Source: an uncultured Phascolarctobacterium sp. (GTDB taxonomy: Bacteria; Bacillota; Negativicutes; Acidaminococcales; Acidaminococcaceae). From it: DNA of 64,000 nt. The notes under the pieces are model-generated. The model had not been told where the DNA came from. It was given only the letters and a program-made list of their open reading frames with translations, and ran no database searches. Below, one piece after another: positions 56,468 to 64,000 of this stretch. The stretch lies in the NCBI GenBank assembly GCA_949295115.1, contig CASFJU010000008.1, forward strand, positions 1 through 64,000, read 5' to 3'. Position 1 is the first letter of the stretch; each line of letters opens with the position of its first letter. A program made the position numbers and the translations under genes.

Positions 56468-57948
56468 TGTCACAGTTAAGCTGCACCAATTTTTTAGCAG
56501 AAAAAATACAACAACTTAAAATTGCCGTTATCGGCGATGTAATGCTGGACCGCTATTTTTACGGCGAGGTTAAGCGCATTTCGCCGGAAGCGCCGGTGCC
56601 TGTCAACAAGGTAACGCGCATTACTTCCGTTCTGGGCGGCGCGGCCAACGTGGCTGCCAACCTGGCGCACCTGGATTGCAAGGTATACGTCGGCGGCGTG
56701 ACGGGCGATGATGAAAACCGCCATTTGCTTGAAAAGATGATGACGGAAGCCGGTATTGATTACAGTGGCCTGATTAAGTCGGACAAGCGCGCCACCATTA
56801 CCAAAATGCGTATTTTGGGCGCCAAGCAGCAAATGCTGCGCCTTGATTTTGAAGAAGTCGGCGATATGTCCGAGGACGAAACGGAGCGCCTCAGCGCATG
56901 GCTTCTGAGCCTCATTGACAGCGGGCTTGACGGCATTGCCATTTCGGATTACGCCAAGGGCGTTTGCTCGCATAACTTTCTGCAATGGGTCATCGCCACG
57001 GCGGAGCAGCATAACATACCGGTGCTGGTCGACCCGAAGGGCGCGGATTGGACGAAGTACAGCGGCTGCACTTTTATTACCCCTAACTTAAAGGAAATGT
57101 GCGAAGCGGCGCACGAAACCGTATCCAACGCTGATGAACCGGTGCTGCGCCTTGCGCGCGATGCCGCTAAAACCTACAATATTAAAAACGTAGTTGTTAC
57201 TCGCAGCGAAAAGGGCATGACGCTGGCAGGGCAGAACGGGCTTGTCATCAACGCACCCGCAACGGCGCTGGACGTTTTTGATGTATCCGGCGCGGGCGAC
57301 ACGGTTGCTGCTACTTTGCTGGCCGGTGCAGCAGGCGGGCTTGATTTAAGCGACGCTGTGTACATGGCTAACCGTGCGGCAGGCATTGTTGTCGGCAAGG
57401 TCGGCACTTACCCGGTACACCGCGATGAACTTTTAAAAGACCTGCTTGCTGAGCAGCGCAAGGATGGCTATGGTTACCGCACTTTAAGCTGGCAGGAAAT
57501 TGAATCGCTTGCCAATACCTGGCGTGCCTGCGGCGAAAAAATCGTTTTCACCAACGGCTGCTTTGATATCCTGCATGTCGGGCATGTGTCCTATCTGGAG
57601 CAGGCAGCGCGATTGGGCAAGCATTTAATTGTCGGGCTTAATACGGACGCATCCGTTAAGCGTTTAAAGGGCGCAACCCGGCCGCTGAACCACGAGCTTG
57701 ACCGCGCGCGCGTTTTATCCGCGTTAGCGTGTGTTGACGCTGTTGTATTGTTTGGCGAGGATACGCCGACAGAACTGATTAAAAAAATCCGCCCCGACAT
57801 TTTGGTTAAGGGCGGCGATTATAAACCCGAAGAAGTTGCCGGGCGCGAATACGCCGGCGAAGTACAGATTATTAAATTCGAGGACGGCTATTCCACAACC
57901 GGCCTTTTGGAAAAAGTGGCACAGCTTGTGAAGGAGGGCAAATTATGA
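56467..57948 (+). CDS. hldE: Bifunctional heptose-7-P kinase / heptose-1-P adenylyltransferase
   Basis: A 493-residue fused enzyme. Residues about 1-325 are a PfkB-type kinase (VIGDVMLDRYFYG, DVSGAGDTVAATLL with the catalytic Asp). Residues about 355-493 are a nucleotidyltransferase (FTNGCFDILHVGHVSYLEQA). It makes ADP-D-glycero-heptose precursor in two steps around GmhB. It overlaps hldD by 4 bp. Confidence 0.96.
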   Translation: MSQLSCTNFLAEKIQQLKIAVIGDVMLDRYFYGEVKRISPEAPVPVNKVTRITSVLGGAANVAANLAHLDCKVYVGGVTGDDENRHLLEKMMTEAGIDYSGLIKSDKRATITKMRILGAKQQMLRLDFEEVGDMSEDETERLSAWLLSLIDSGLDGIAISDYAKGVCSHNFLQWVIATAEQHNIPVLVDPKGADWTKYSGCTFITPNLKEMCEAAHETVSNADEPVLRLARDAAKTYNIKNVVVTRSEKGMTLAGQNGLVINAPATALDVFDVSGAGDTVAATLLAGAAGGLDLSDAVYMANRAAGIVVGKVGTYPVHRDELLKDLLAEQRKDGYGYRTLSWQEIESLANTWRACGEKIVFTNGCFDILHVGHVSYLEQAARLGKHLIVGLNTDASVKRLKGATRPLNHELDRARVLSALACVDAVVLFGEDTPTELIKKIRPDILVKGGDYKPEEVAGREYAGEVQIIKFEDGYSTTGLLEKVAQLVKEGKL

Positions 57949-58919
57949 TTATTGTAACCGGCGGCGCCGGATTTATCGGCAGCAACATTGTTAAAGGGCT
58001 TAATGAACGCGACCGCGACGATATTTTGGTGGTCGATAACCTTACCAATATGGTAAAATTCAAAAACATCCAGGGCTTAAAGGTTATGGATTACATGGAC
58101 AAGATTGATTTTGCCGAAGCGCTGAAAGCAGGCAAATTTGCCCATGAAAAAATTGACGTTATTTTCCACGAGGGCGCGTGCAGCGATACGATGGAATACA
58201 ACGGCAAGTACATGATGCAGAACAACTTTGAATACACCAAAAACCTGATGCATTTTGCCATGGACAGAAAAATCCAGATGATTTACGCTTCGTCCGCTTC
58301 CACCTACGGCAGCGGCGCGCACGGCTTCAGCGAAAAGCCGGAATGCGAGGAAGCGCTGAATGTTTATGCGTTTTCCAAACTGTTTTTTGATAACTACGCC
58401 CGCCGTTATTTTGACAAAATGGACAGCCAGCTGGTTGGCCTGCGTTATTTTAATGTTTACGGACCGCAGGAGAACCACAAGGGCAAAATGGCTTCCATGG
58501 TCTTCCAGATGTACAACCAGTGGAAGGCCGAAGGCAAGGTTAAACTGTTTGAAGGCATCGACGGTTACGGCAACGGCGAACAGACCCGCGACTTTATCTA
58601 CGTTAAGGACGTTGTTAAGGTTAACTTCTTCTTCTGGGACCACCCGGAACTGCGCGGCGTTTACAACTGTGGCACCGGTCATGCGCACACCTTCAACACG
58701 CTGGCTAAAGGCGTGCTGAAACATTTCGGCAGCGGCACTCTGGAATACATTCCGTTCCCGGATGTTCTGCGCGGCAAATACCAGAGCTACACTCAGGCTG
58801 ACCCGACCAAACTGCTGGCAGCGGGTTACGACGGCGGCTTTACCGATATCGAAGATGCAGTAGCCGAATACTGCGCACTGTTGGACAAGACCGGCGGGTA
58901 CTACACCTATGAAGCTTAA
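57945..58919 (+). CDS. hldD: ADP-L-glycero-D-manno-heptose 6-epimerase
   Basis: A 324-residue short-chain dehydrogenase/epimerase: ITGGAGFIGSNIVKGL binds NADP; the catalytic Tyr/Lys occur in VYAFSKLFFDNY. FHEGACSDTMEYNGKYMMQN and YFNVYGPQENHKGKMAS are HldD signatures. It inverts C6 of ADP-heptose. It overlaps hldE and gmhB at both ends. Confidence 0.96.
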   Translation: MIIVTGGAGFIGSNIVKGLNERDRDDILVVDNLTNMVKFKNIQGLKVMDYMDKIDFAEALKAGKFAHEKIDVIFHEGACSDTMEYNGKYMMQNNFEYTKNLMHFAMDRKIQMIYASSASTYGSGAHGFSEKPECEEALNVYAFSKLFFDNYARRYFDKMDSQLVGLRYFNVYGPQENHKGKMASMVFQMYNQWKAEGKVKLFEGIDGYGNGEQTRDFIYVKDVVKVNFFFWDHPELRGVYNCGTGHAHTFNTLAKGVLKHFGSGTLEYIPFPDVLRGKYQSYTQADPTKLLAAGYDGGFTDIEDAVAEYCALLDKTGGYYTYEA

Positions 58920-59409
58920 GGCTGCGTTTTTCGACCGCGACGGCGTATTGAACGTCGATAAGTCGTACTTATATAAAATTGAAGATTTGGAATGGATTGA
59001 CGGCGCAAAAGAAGCGCTGGCCTATTTAACGCAGCAGGGTTATACCGTTTTTGTTGTGACCAACCAAAGCGGCATTGCCCGCGGCTATTACACTGTGGAC
59101 GACATGAACAGGCTGCATGAATTTATGGCGCAGCAGGTAGCAGCGGCAGGTGGTAAAATCGAAAAATTTTACTACTGTCCGCATCTGCCGGAAGGAAAAA
59201 TTGCGGAATACGCCGTTGAATGCGATTGCCGCAAACCCAAGCCGGGGCTGATTTTGCGCACATTTGAAGAATATGATATCGACAAGGAAGCCGCCTTTTT
59301 AATCGGCGATAAGCCGCGCGACGTGGAATCCGCAGAAGCGGCAGGCATTAAAGGCTATTTATTTAGCGGCGGCAATTTACTAAACTTTGTTAAAGAGATA
59401 GTTGGCTGA
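58909..59409 (+). CDS. gmhB: D-glycero-heptose 1,7-bisphosphate phosphatase
   Basis: A 166-residue HAD phosphatase: FFDRDGVLN nucleophile motif, VVTNQSGIARGYYT, and the zinc-binding cluster YYCPHLPEG...CDCRKPKPG, which is characteristic of GmhB/HisB-N. It removes the 7-phosphate between the two HldE steps. The start overlaps hldD by 11 bp. Confidence 0.94.
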   Translation: MKLKAAFFDRDGVLNVDKSYLYKIEDLEWIDGAKEALAYLTQQGYTVFVVTNQSGIARGYYTVDDMNRLHEFMAQQVAAAGGKIEKFYYCPHLPEGKIAEYAVECDCRKPKPGLILRTFEEYDIDKEAAFLIGDKPRDVESAEAAGIKGYLFSGGNLLNFVKEIVG

Positions 59410-60443
59410 TGGAATATAAAAATATTTTACTTATTAAAATGAGCTCGCTGGGCGATATCCTGCACTCGCTGCCGTTTGCGGCGGCTTTGCGCGGGCGGTT
59501 TCCCCATGCCAGAATAACGTGGCTGGTACACCCACAGTTTGCCGGCTTTTTGCCGGACCCGCCCGTTATCGACGAGGTCATTTATTTTGATAAGGTAAAA
59601 TTTAATAAAATGGGCTTGTGCGATAAGCTGCATTATTTTAAGGAAATGCGCCAGCTTCTGCACAGCAAACATTTTGACTTGGTTATTGACTTGCAGGGTC
59701 TGTTTAAAAGCGCGGTGCTGGCTGCTATCAGCGGATGCAGCAACCGCATCGGCTACTGCGAAATGCGCGAGGGCAGCAAATTTATCAGCCGCCCCATTAC
59801 CGGCGCGCACAAGAGTGACCATGTTATCGAGCGCTATCTTGACGTTGCCCGCTATCTGGGCGCGGAAGTTGAAGAAATAGAGTTTCCGCTGCCGGATTTG
59901 ACGAAGGAAAGCCAAGCCGTAGCGGAAAAATTGCAAAATAAAGGCCTTAACGGCGACTACGTTGTTATGGTGCCGGGCGCACGCTGGGAAACCAAGGCGT
60001 GGCCGCCGGAAAATTACGCCAAACTTGCGGAAATGCTTATTGCCGCTGGTACAAGCGTAGTGCTGGCAGGTGGGCCTGACGACGCGCCTAAGGGCGAAGC
60101 GATTGCGGAAAAGTGCAAATCCGCTAAGCTTATCAATTTAATCGGGCAGACTTCGCTGCGGGAGCTGGCGGCGCTGATTAAGGGCAGCAGCTTTTACATC
60201 AGCGGCGATACCGGGCCTCTGCACTTTGCGGCGGCGCTTAAAAAGCCGCTTATCGCCATGTATGGCCCGACCAAGGCCGACCGCACCGGCCCTTACGGCA
60301 GCGATAACAGCACGGTTATCATTAGCCCGGCCAAATGCGCAGGCTGCCTTAAAAAGCATTGCGGCGACTGGCACTGCATGTACGATATTACGCCCGATAT
60401 GGTGTTTGAAACTTATACCAAAAAGCGTGGGGAGATGAATTAA
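59409..60443 (+). CDS. Lipopolysaccharide heptosyltransferase (GT9), WaaC-like
   Basis: A 344-residue GT-B enzyme of family 9: LLIKMSSLGDILHSLPFA at the N-terminus, DLQGLFKSAV, and the donor site YISGDTGPLHFAAALKKPLIAMYGPT. It should transfer L,D-heptose from ADP-heptose to Kdo of the LPS inner core on the cytoplasmic face. WaaC is suggested by position and the GMxSLGD start, but WaaC and WaaF cannot be separated with certainty. It overlaps gmhB by one base. Confidence 0.9.
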   Translation: MEYKNILLIKMSSLGDILHSLPFAAALRGRFPHARITWLVHPQFAGFLPDPPVIDEVIYFDKVKFNKMGLCDKLHYFKEMRQLLHSKHFDLVIDLQGLFKSAVLAAISGCSNRIGYCEMREGSKFISRPITGAHKSDHVIERYLDVARYLGAEVEEIEFPLPDLTKESQAVAEKLQNKGLNGDYVVMVPGARWETKAWPPENYAKLAEMLIAAGTSVVLAGGPDDAPKGEAIAEKCKSAKLINLIGQTSLRELAALIKGSSFYISGDTGPLHFAAALKKPLIAMYGPTKADRTGPYGSDNSTVIISPAKCAGCLKKHCGDWHCMYDITPDMVFETYTKKRGEMN

Positions 60444-61487
60444 ATGGTTGAACTGAACGGAAAGAAAATACTGGTTACCTTTTTAATGCATCTGGGCGAC
60501 CTGACGCTGACGACGCCGTTTATCCATGCTTTGCGCAAAGCCGCTCCCGACAGCCATATCACTATGCTGGTGGATGAAAAGCTGAAAGACGTGGTGCTTT
60601 TTAATCCGTATTTAGATGAAGTTGTTACGATTGACAAAAAAGGGCGCGACAACAGCATTCTGGCGCTTATCGCCTGCGCGCGCCAGTTAAGCAAGCATAA
60701 TTTTGACGTTTTGATAAACCTGCATCCCAATGAGCGCTGCTCCTTTATCGACGCGCTGACCAACGTTAAGCTGCGCATCGGCACGACACACAGTATTTTT
60801 AAATGGCGCTGGGACGTGTTTACGCCGCTGGACCGCAGCATGCACGCGGCGGATATGTATCTGGACGTGCTGACGCAGCTGGGCGTTAAAAATCTTACGC
60901 ACAACGGGCTGGAGATTTTCCCCGGCGAGCGCCATATCGAAGAAGCCAATACTTTTTGGAAAGAGCACGGCGTAGCGCCGGAGGACAAACTGATTGGCTT
61001 TAATATTGGCAGCGCGGTGGTTACCAAGCGCTGGGCGCCGGAGCGTTTTGCCGAAGTAGCCGACCATTTTGCAAACAGCGGCTATAAAGTTGTGTACTTT
61101 GGCGGTGCTATGGACGAAGAAATGGTGCAGGACGCCGTCAGTCACATGAAAACAACGCCTGTTATCGCCACTGGCGCATTTGGTATAGGGGGCTTGGCCG
61201 CAGCCATGCGCAGGTGCAGCCTGATTATTACTAACGACAGTGGTCCGATGCACGTCGCCATCAGCCAGAAGGTACCCATTGTGGCAATGTACGGGCCCAG
61301 CAACCCCAAACTGTACGGGCCTTACACCAAAGACGCCGTTATTGTAACTGCACAGCCGCCGTGCCGGGGCTGCGCTGGCGGCATGAAGCACAAATGCAGC
61401 GACATGCAGTGCATGACCCGCCTCACCGTCGCGCAGGTCATCACCGCAGCAGAAGAAATGCTGGAAAAACATAGTAAATATACATAA
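60444..61487 (+). CDS. Lipopolysaccharide heptosyltransferase (GT9), WaaF-like
   Basis: A 347-residue second GT9 protein: VTFLMHLGDLTLTTPFIHAL, INLHPNERCSFIDALTNVKL, GFNIGSAVVTKRWAPERFAEV and ITNDSGPMHVAISQKVPIVA. It probably adds the second heptose. It starts directly after the previous stop. Both GT9 proteins end with a Cys cluster (CRGCAGGMKHKCSDMQC here). After it, composition turns AT-rich. Confidence 0.9.
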   Translation: MVELNGKKILVTFLMHLGDLTLTTPFIHALRKAAPDSHITMLVDEKLKDVVLFNPYLDEVVTIDKKGRDNSILALIACARQLSKHNFDVLINLHPNERCSFIDALTNVKLRIGTTHSIFKWRWDVFTPLDRSMHAADMYLDVLTQLGVKNLTHNGLEIFPGERHIEEANTFWKEHGVAPEDKLIGFNIGSAVVTKRWAPERFAEVADHFANSGYKVVYFGGAMDEEMVQDAVSHMKTTPVIATGAFGIGGLAAAMRRCSLIITNDSGPMHVAISQKVPIVAMYGPSNPKLYGPYTKDAVIVTAQPPCRGCAGGMKHKCSDMQCMTRLTVAQVITAAEEMLEKHSKYT

Positions 61488-61536
61488 CATAATAAAAGTA
61501 GTATAATGAGTAATATAATAAACTAAAGGGTGTAAA

Positions 61537-62517
61537 ATGTTTAAAGAAACCGAATTTGTAAAAGAAAAAATAAAATATAACTATAATGAATTGTATGACA
61601 AACATAATTGTATGCATATAGCTTTTAATGTAAATGCTTCATTTTTTATGCAGATGGGCGTAGCTATTATATCTGTTTTAGAAAATAATCCGCAAAAAGC
61701 TTTTTCGTTTCATGTTTTTGTAGATACTTTCAATAATGAAGATGCCGAAAAATTAAAAACCATCGCCGAAAAATATAAACAAACTATTACTATATATGTA
61801 ATGGATATGCAGCCATTGCAAGGTTTTCACATAAAAGTCAAAAGATTTTCCCGAGTTACATATCTGCGCCTATTAATGCCAAAAGTATTGCAAGAAATTG
61901 ATAAGTATTTATATATGGATGCAGATATGATTTGCTTGAGTAGCCTTACCGATATAGAAATATTTGATTTAGATAGATATGCTTTTGCAGCAGTTTCAGA
62001 TTTGCCGGAAGCAGTTGAATATCGTTCAAACTTCTTAAAATTAAAAAATGGTAAATATTTTAATGACGGTTTGATGTGGATTGATGTAAAAAAATGGAAT
62101 GAACAGCAAATAACAGAAAAATGCTTTGAATATCAAGGTGCAGATCCATCAATGTTTTTAGGCCAAACTCAAGATATATTAAATATTGTTATGGATGGTA
62201 ATATTTTATTTATTGATAGGAAATTCAATGTGATGACCGAGGATACAGAATTAAAAGAAGCAGTAATTTATCATTTTTTTGGAAGATTTAAACCATGGGA
62301 AATGGTTTTAAATAAATATGATAAATTATGGCGTAAATATCTTACTTTATCTCCTTGGCCGGATATGCCGAATGAATTGCCGCCTAAAAAGCCACAATAT
62401 TATCATGATTATAAGAAAATTGCGTCTATAAATTATAGTGAACAAAAATATTTAAAAGCACTAAACGCTTTTTGTTGGTATTCTATCCTTAAAATTCGTT
62501 TAAAATTAGGTGTATAA
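61537..62517 (+). CDS. Glycosyltransferase family 8 (LPS core type)
   Basis: A 326-residue GT8 enzyme: AFNVNASFFMQMGVAIISVL, RFSRVTYLRLLMPKVL, and the DxD metal site LYMDADMICL. The relatives WaaJ/WaaO add glucose or galactose to the LPS outer core. The last 100 residues form a basic/aromatic tail that may bind the membrane. It is clearly more AT-rich than the heptose genes and 49 bp after them, so the outer-core end of the cluster may have been exchanged. Confidence 0.88.
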   Translation: MFKETEFVKEKIKYNYNELYDKHNCMHIAFNVNASFFMQMGVAIISVLENNPQKAFSFHVFVDTFNNEDAEKLKTIAEKYKQTITIYVMDMQPLQGFHIKVKRFSRVTYLRLLMPKVLQEIDKYLYMDADMICLSSLTDIEIFDLDRYAFAAVSDLPEAVEYRSNFLKLKNGKYFNDGLMWIDVKKWNEQQITEKCFEYQGADPSMFLGQTQDILNIVMDGNILFIDRKFNVMTEDTELKEAVIYHFFGRFKPWEMVLNKYDKLWRKYLTLSPWPDMPNELPPKKPQYYHDYKKIASINYSEQKYLKALNAFCWYSILKIRLKLGV

Positions 62518-62530
62518 AGGAATGAAAGTA

Positions 62531-63511
62531 ATGAAAAAAACAATTCTCATAACCGGCGCAGCCGGGTTTATTGGCTTTCATTTAGCTAATGCATTATTAA
62601 AAAAAGGCTTTTTAATTATCGGTTATGATAATCTTAACGATTATTATGATGTGAATTTAAAAAAAGCACGTCTTGATATTTTAAATCAGTTTGATAATTT
62701 TAAATTTATCCATGCTGATTTGGCTGATGGAAAAGCAGTTAATGAAACATTTAAAACTTATAGGCCTGATATCGTTGTAAATCTTGCTGCGCAGGCTGGC
62801 GTGCGTTACAGTATCGAAAATCCTAAAGCTTATATAGATTCCAATATTGTTGGTTTCTTCAATATTTTGGAAGCGTGCCGCCATAATCCGGTAGAGCATT
62901 TGGTATATGCGTCCAGTTCGTCTGTTTATGGCAATCAGCAAAAAACACCTTTTTCAGTTAATGATAATGTTGACAGGCCAATCAGTCTTTATGCCGCAAC
63001 TAAAAAATCCAATGAGCTGATGGCGTTTACTTATGCTCATCTTTATAAAATTCCGGCAACCGGGCTGCGCTTTTTTACTGTTTATGGTCCGTTTGGACGA
63101 CCGGATATGGCATATTTTGGTTTTACCAATAAAATTTTTGCCGGTGAGCCGATTAAAATTTTTAATAACGGTGATATGTTAAGGGATTTTACTTACATTG
63201 ATGATATTGTAACCGGTATTGAAAATATTTTGCCCTGCCCGCCGGAAGCTGATGAAAATGGCGACCGATATAAAATTTATAATATTGGCAATAATAAACC
63301 GGAAGAACTTTTAACTTTTATTGAAACTTTGGAAAATATTATCGGTATTGAGGCTAAAAAGGAATATCTGCCAATGCAGCCAGGTGATGTTTACCAGACT
63401 TATGCCGATGTCAGTGAGTTGGAAAAGAATTTTAATTTTAAACCGCAGACAAGCATCATGGAAGGACTTACCAGATTTGTAAAATGGTACAGAGAGTTTT
63501 ACCATAAATAG
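62531..63511 (+). CDS. NAD-dependent epimerase, probable UDP-glucuronate 4-epimerase
   Basis: A 326-residue SDR-fold epimerase: ITGAAGFIGFHLANALL for NAD, VYASSSSVYGNQQ, catalytic LYAATKKSNEL and GLRFFTVYGPFGRPDMAYF. The latter segment favours UDP-GlcA 4-epimerase (UDP-GalA supply) over GalE. The adjacent UDP-sugar dehydrogenase would provide its substrate. ATG 62531 follows AAAGGA by 9 bp; upstream in-frame starts are poorly placed. Confidence 0.87.
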   Translation: MKKTILITGAAGFIGFHLANALLKKGFLIIGYDNLNDYYDVNLKKARLDILNQFDNFKFIHADLADGKAVNETFKTYRPDIVVNLAAQAGVRYSIENPKAYIDSNIVGFFNILEACRHNPVEHLVYASSSSVYGNQQKTPFSVNDNVDRPISLYAATKKSNELMAFTYAHLYKIPATGLRFFTVYGPFGRPDMAYFGFTNKIFAGEPIKIFNNGDMLRDFTYIDDIVTGIENILPCPPEADENGDRYKIYNIGNNKPEELLTFIETLENIIGIEAKKEYLPMQPGDVYQTYADVSELEKNFNFKPQTSIMEGLTRFVKWYREFYHK

Positions 63512-63522
63512 GAGATGTTATA

Positions 63523-64000
63523 ATGAAAATTGCAGTAGCTGGTACTGGTTATGTTGGTTTATCCAATGCTGTTTTGCTTGCCCAGCATAATTATGTTGAA
63601 GCAGTAGATATTATTCAGAATAAGGTAGATTTAATCAATGCAAAAAAATCACCTATTGTGGATAAAGAAATTGAAGATTATCTGATAAATAAAAAATTGG
63701 ATTTAGCTGCAACAACAAATGCAGAAGCAGCTTATAAAGATGCCGATTTTATAATTGTTGCAACTCCTACCAATTATGACCCGCAGAAAAACTATTTTGA
63801 TACATCTTCCGTAAATGCCGTGATTGATATTATCGAAAAGGTCAATACTAAAGCAATAGTAATTATTAAATCTACAGTACCGGTTGGTTTTACAGAAGGC
63901 ATCAGAAAAGAATATCCAACGTTGAATATTATTTTTGTGCCGGAGTTTTTGCGTGAAGGCAAGGCTCTTTATGATAATTTATATCCTTCGCGTATAATTG
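63523..64000 (+). CDS. ugd: UDP-glucose 6-dehydrogenase, N-terminal part
   Basis: The frame is open to the window end (159 codons seen). It begins MKIAVAGTGYVGLSNAVLLA, the NAD-binding loop of UDP-glucose/GDP-mannose dehydrogenases, followed by VATPTNYD, KSTVPVGFTEG and VPEFLREGKALYDN, which contact NAD and the UDP-sugar. GGAG precedes ATG 63523, 11 bp after the epimerase. Together they would make UDP-GlcA and UDP-GalA for LPS or capsule. Confidence 0.92.
   Translation, partial: MKIAVAGTGYVGLSNAVLLAQHNYVEAVDIIQNKVDLINAKKSPIVDKEIEDYLINKKLDLAATTNAEAAYKDADFIIVATPTNYDPQKNYFDTSSVNAVIDIIEKVNTKAIVIIKSTVPVGFTEGIRKEYPTLNIIFVPEFLREGKALYDNLYPSRII

Noticed and set aside
1-64000. CRISPR arrays, rRNA genes, integrases or transposases
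   Set aside because: No regularly spaced repeats, no rRNA segments and no recombinase motifs were found, even at the island borders.

Overview
The window reads as chromosome of a diderm Firmicute (Negativicutes), possibly an Acidaminococcaceae member such as Phascolarctobacterium; the genus is inference. Two things point there together. Gene order is Firmicute-like: tRNA-Ser, SRP RNA, dnaX, ebfC, recR, bofA, plus a T-box leader before leuCDB. The cell also has an LPS outer membrane: LptD, the complete ADP-heptose pathway gmhA-hldE-hldD-gmhB and two GT9 heptosyltransferases. Most of the DNA is moderately GC-rich. Several stretches are strikingly AT-rich (1.9-2.5, 17.7-22.4, 33.8-35.5 and 61.5-64 kb) and look acquired.

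Layout. 0-6 kb: end of lysA, an M24 peptidase, a ClC transporter, HydE and a tandem universal stress protein. 6-11 kb: tRNA-Ser, SRP RNA, dnaX-ebfC-recR-bofA, then tatAC. 11-15 kb: a lipoprotein flavodoxin, a Cys-rich small protein and a membrane 4Fe-4S protein in one operon, a MerR regulator, a Tat-exported DUF362 protein and an HxlR regulator. 15-23.5 kb: copper ATPase copA, then an AT-rich three-gene McrBC-like island bounded by exact copies of the copA 3' end, then a Panacea-type toxin-antitoxin pair. 23.5-33.7 kb: a second MerR, two divergent phosphoesterases, an aminotransferase, an MFS-flavodoxin operon, HxlR, metallo-beta-lactamase-fold proteins and phosphatidylserine decarboxylase. 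33.8-36.3 kb: an AT-rich lipoprotein and a HEPN-like protein, then xpt. 36.3-39.6 kb: T-box and leuCDB. 39.8-47.2 kb: a membrane/PstS-like fusion, a SugE-type exporter with an attenuated leader, and a four-gene Fe3+-type ABC transporter. 47.2-52.1 kb: purC, then the nitrogen group glnN-amt-glnK. 52.2-54.2 kb: a structured leader with DUF1659/DUF2922/YvrJ genes, a tautomerase and a YgjP-type metallopeptidase. 54.4-64 kb: lptD, the heptose/LPS core genes, a GT8 glycosyltransferase, a nucleotide-sugar epimerase and the start of a UDP-sugar dehydrogenase.

Four patterns go beyond ordinary annotation. (1) Eight promoters have exactly 19 bp between -35 and -10, the hallmark of MerR-family activation. 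They lie before tatA (two in tandem), the 4Fe-4S operon, merR, the Tat-exported DUF362 protein, both phosphoesterases and the MFS-flavodoxin operon, so the two AdhR-like MerR proteins probably run a shared redox/export regulon. (2) At three loci (ClC, copA, flavodoxin) accessory DNA sits between a gene's 3' end and a second copy or relic of that 3' end. (3) A roughly 150-bp interspersed element occurs twice with different but internally complementary outer and inner arms, so structure rather than sequence is conserved. (4) Many transcription units (sugE, glnN, amt, the toxin-antitoxin pair, the DUF1659 cluster, leuCDB) begin with leaders containing terminator hairpins, so attenuation is a common mode of control here.
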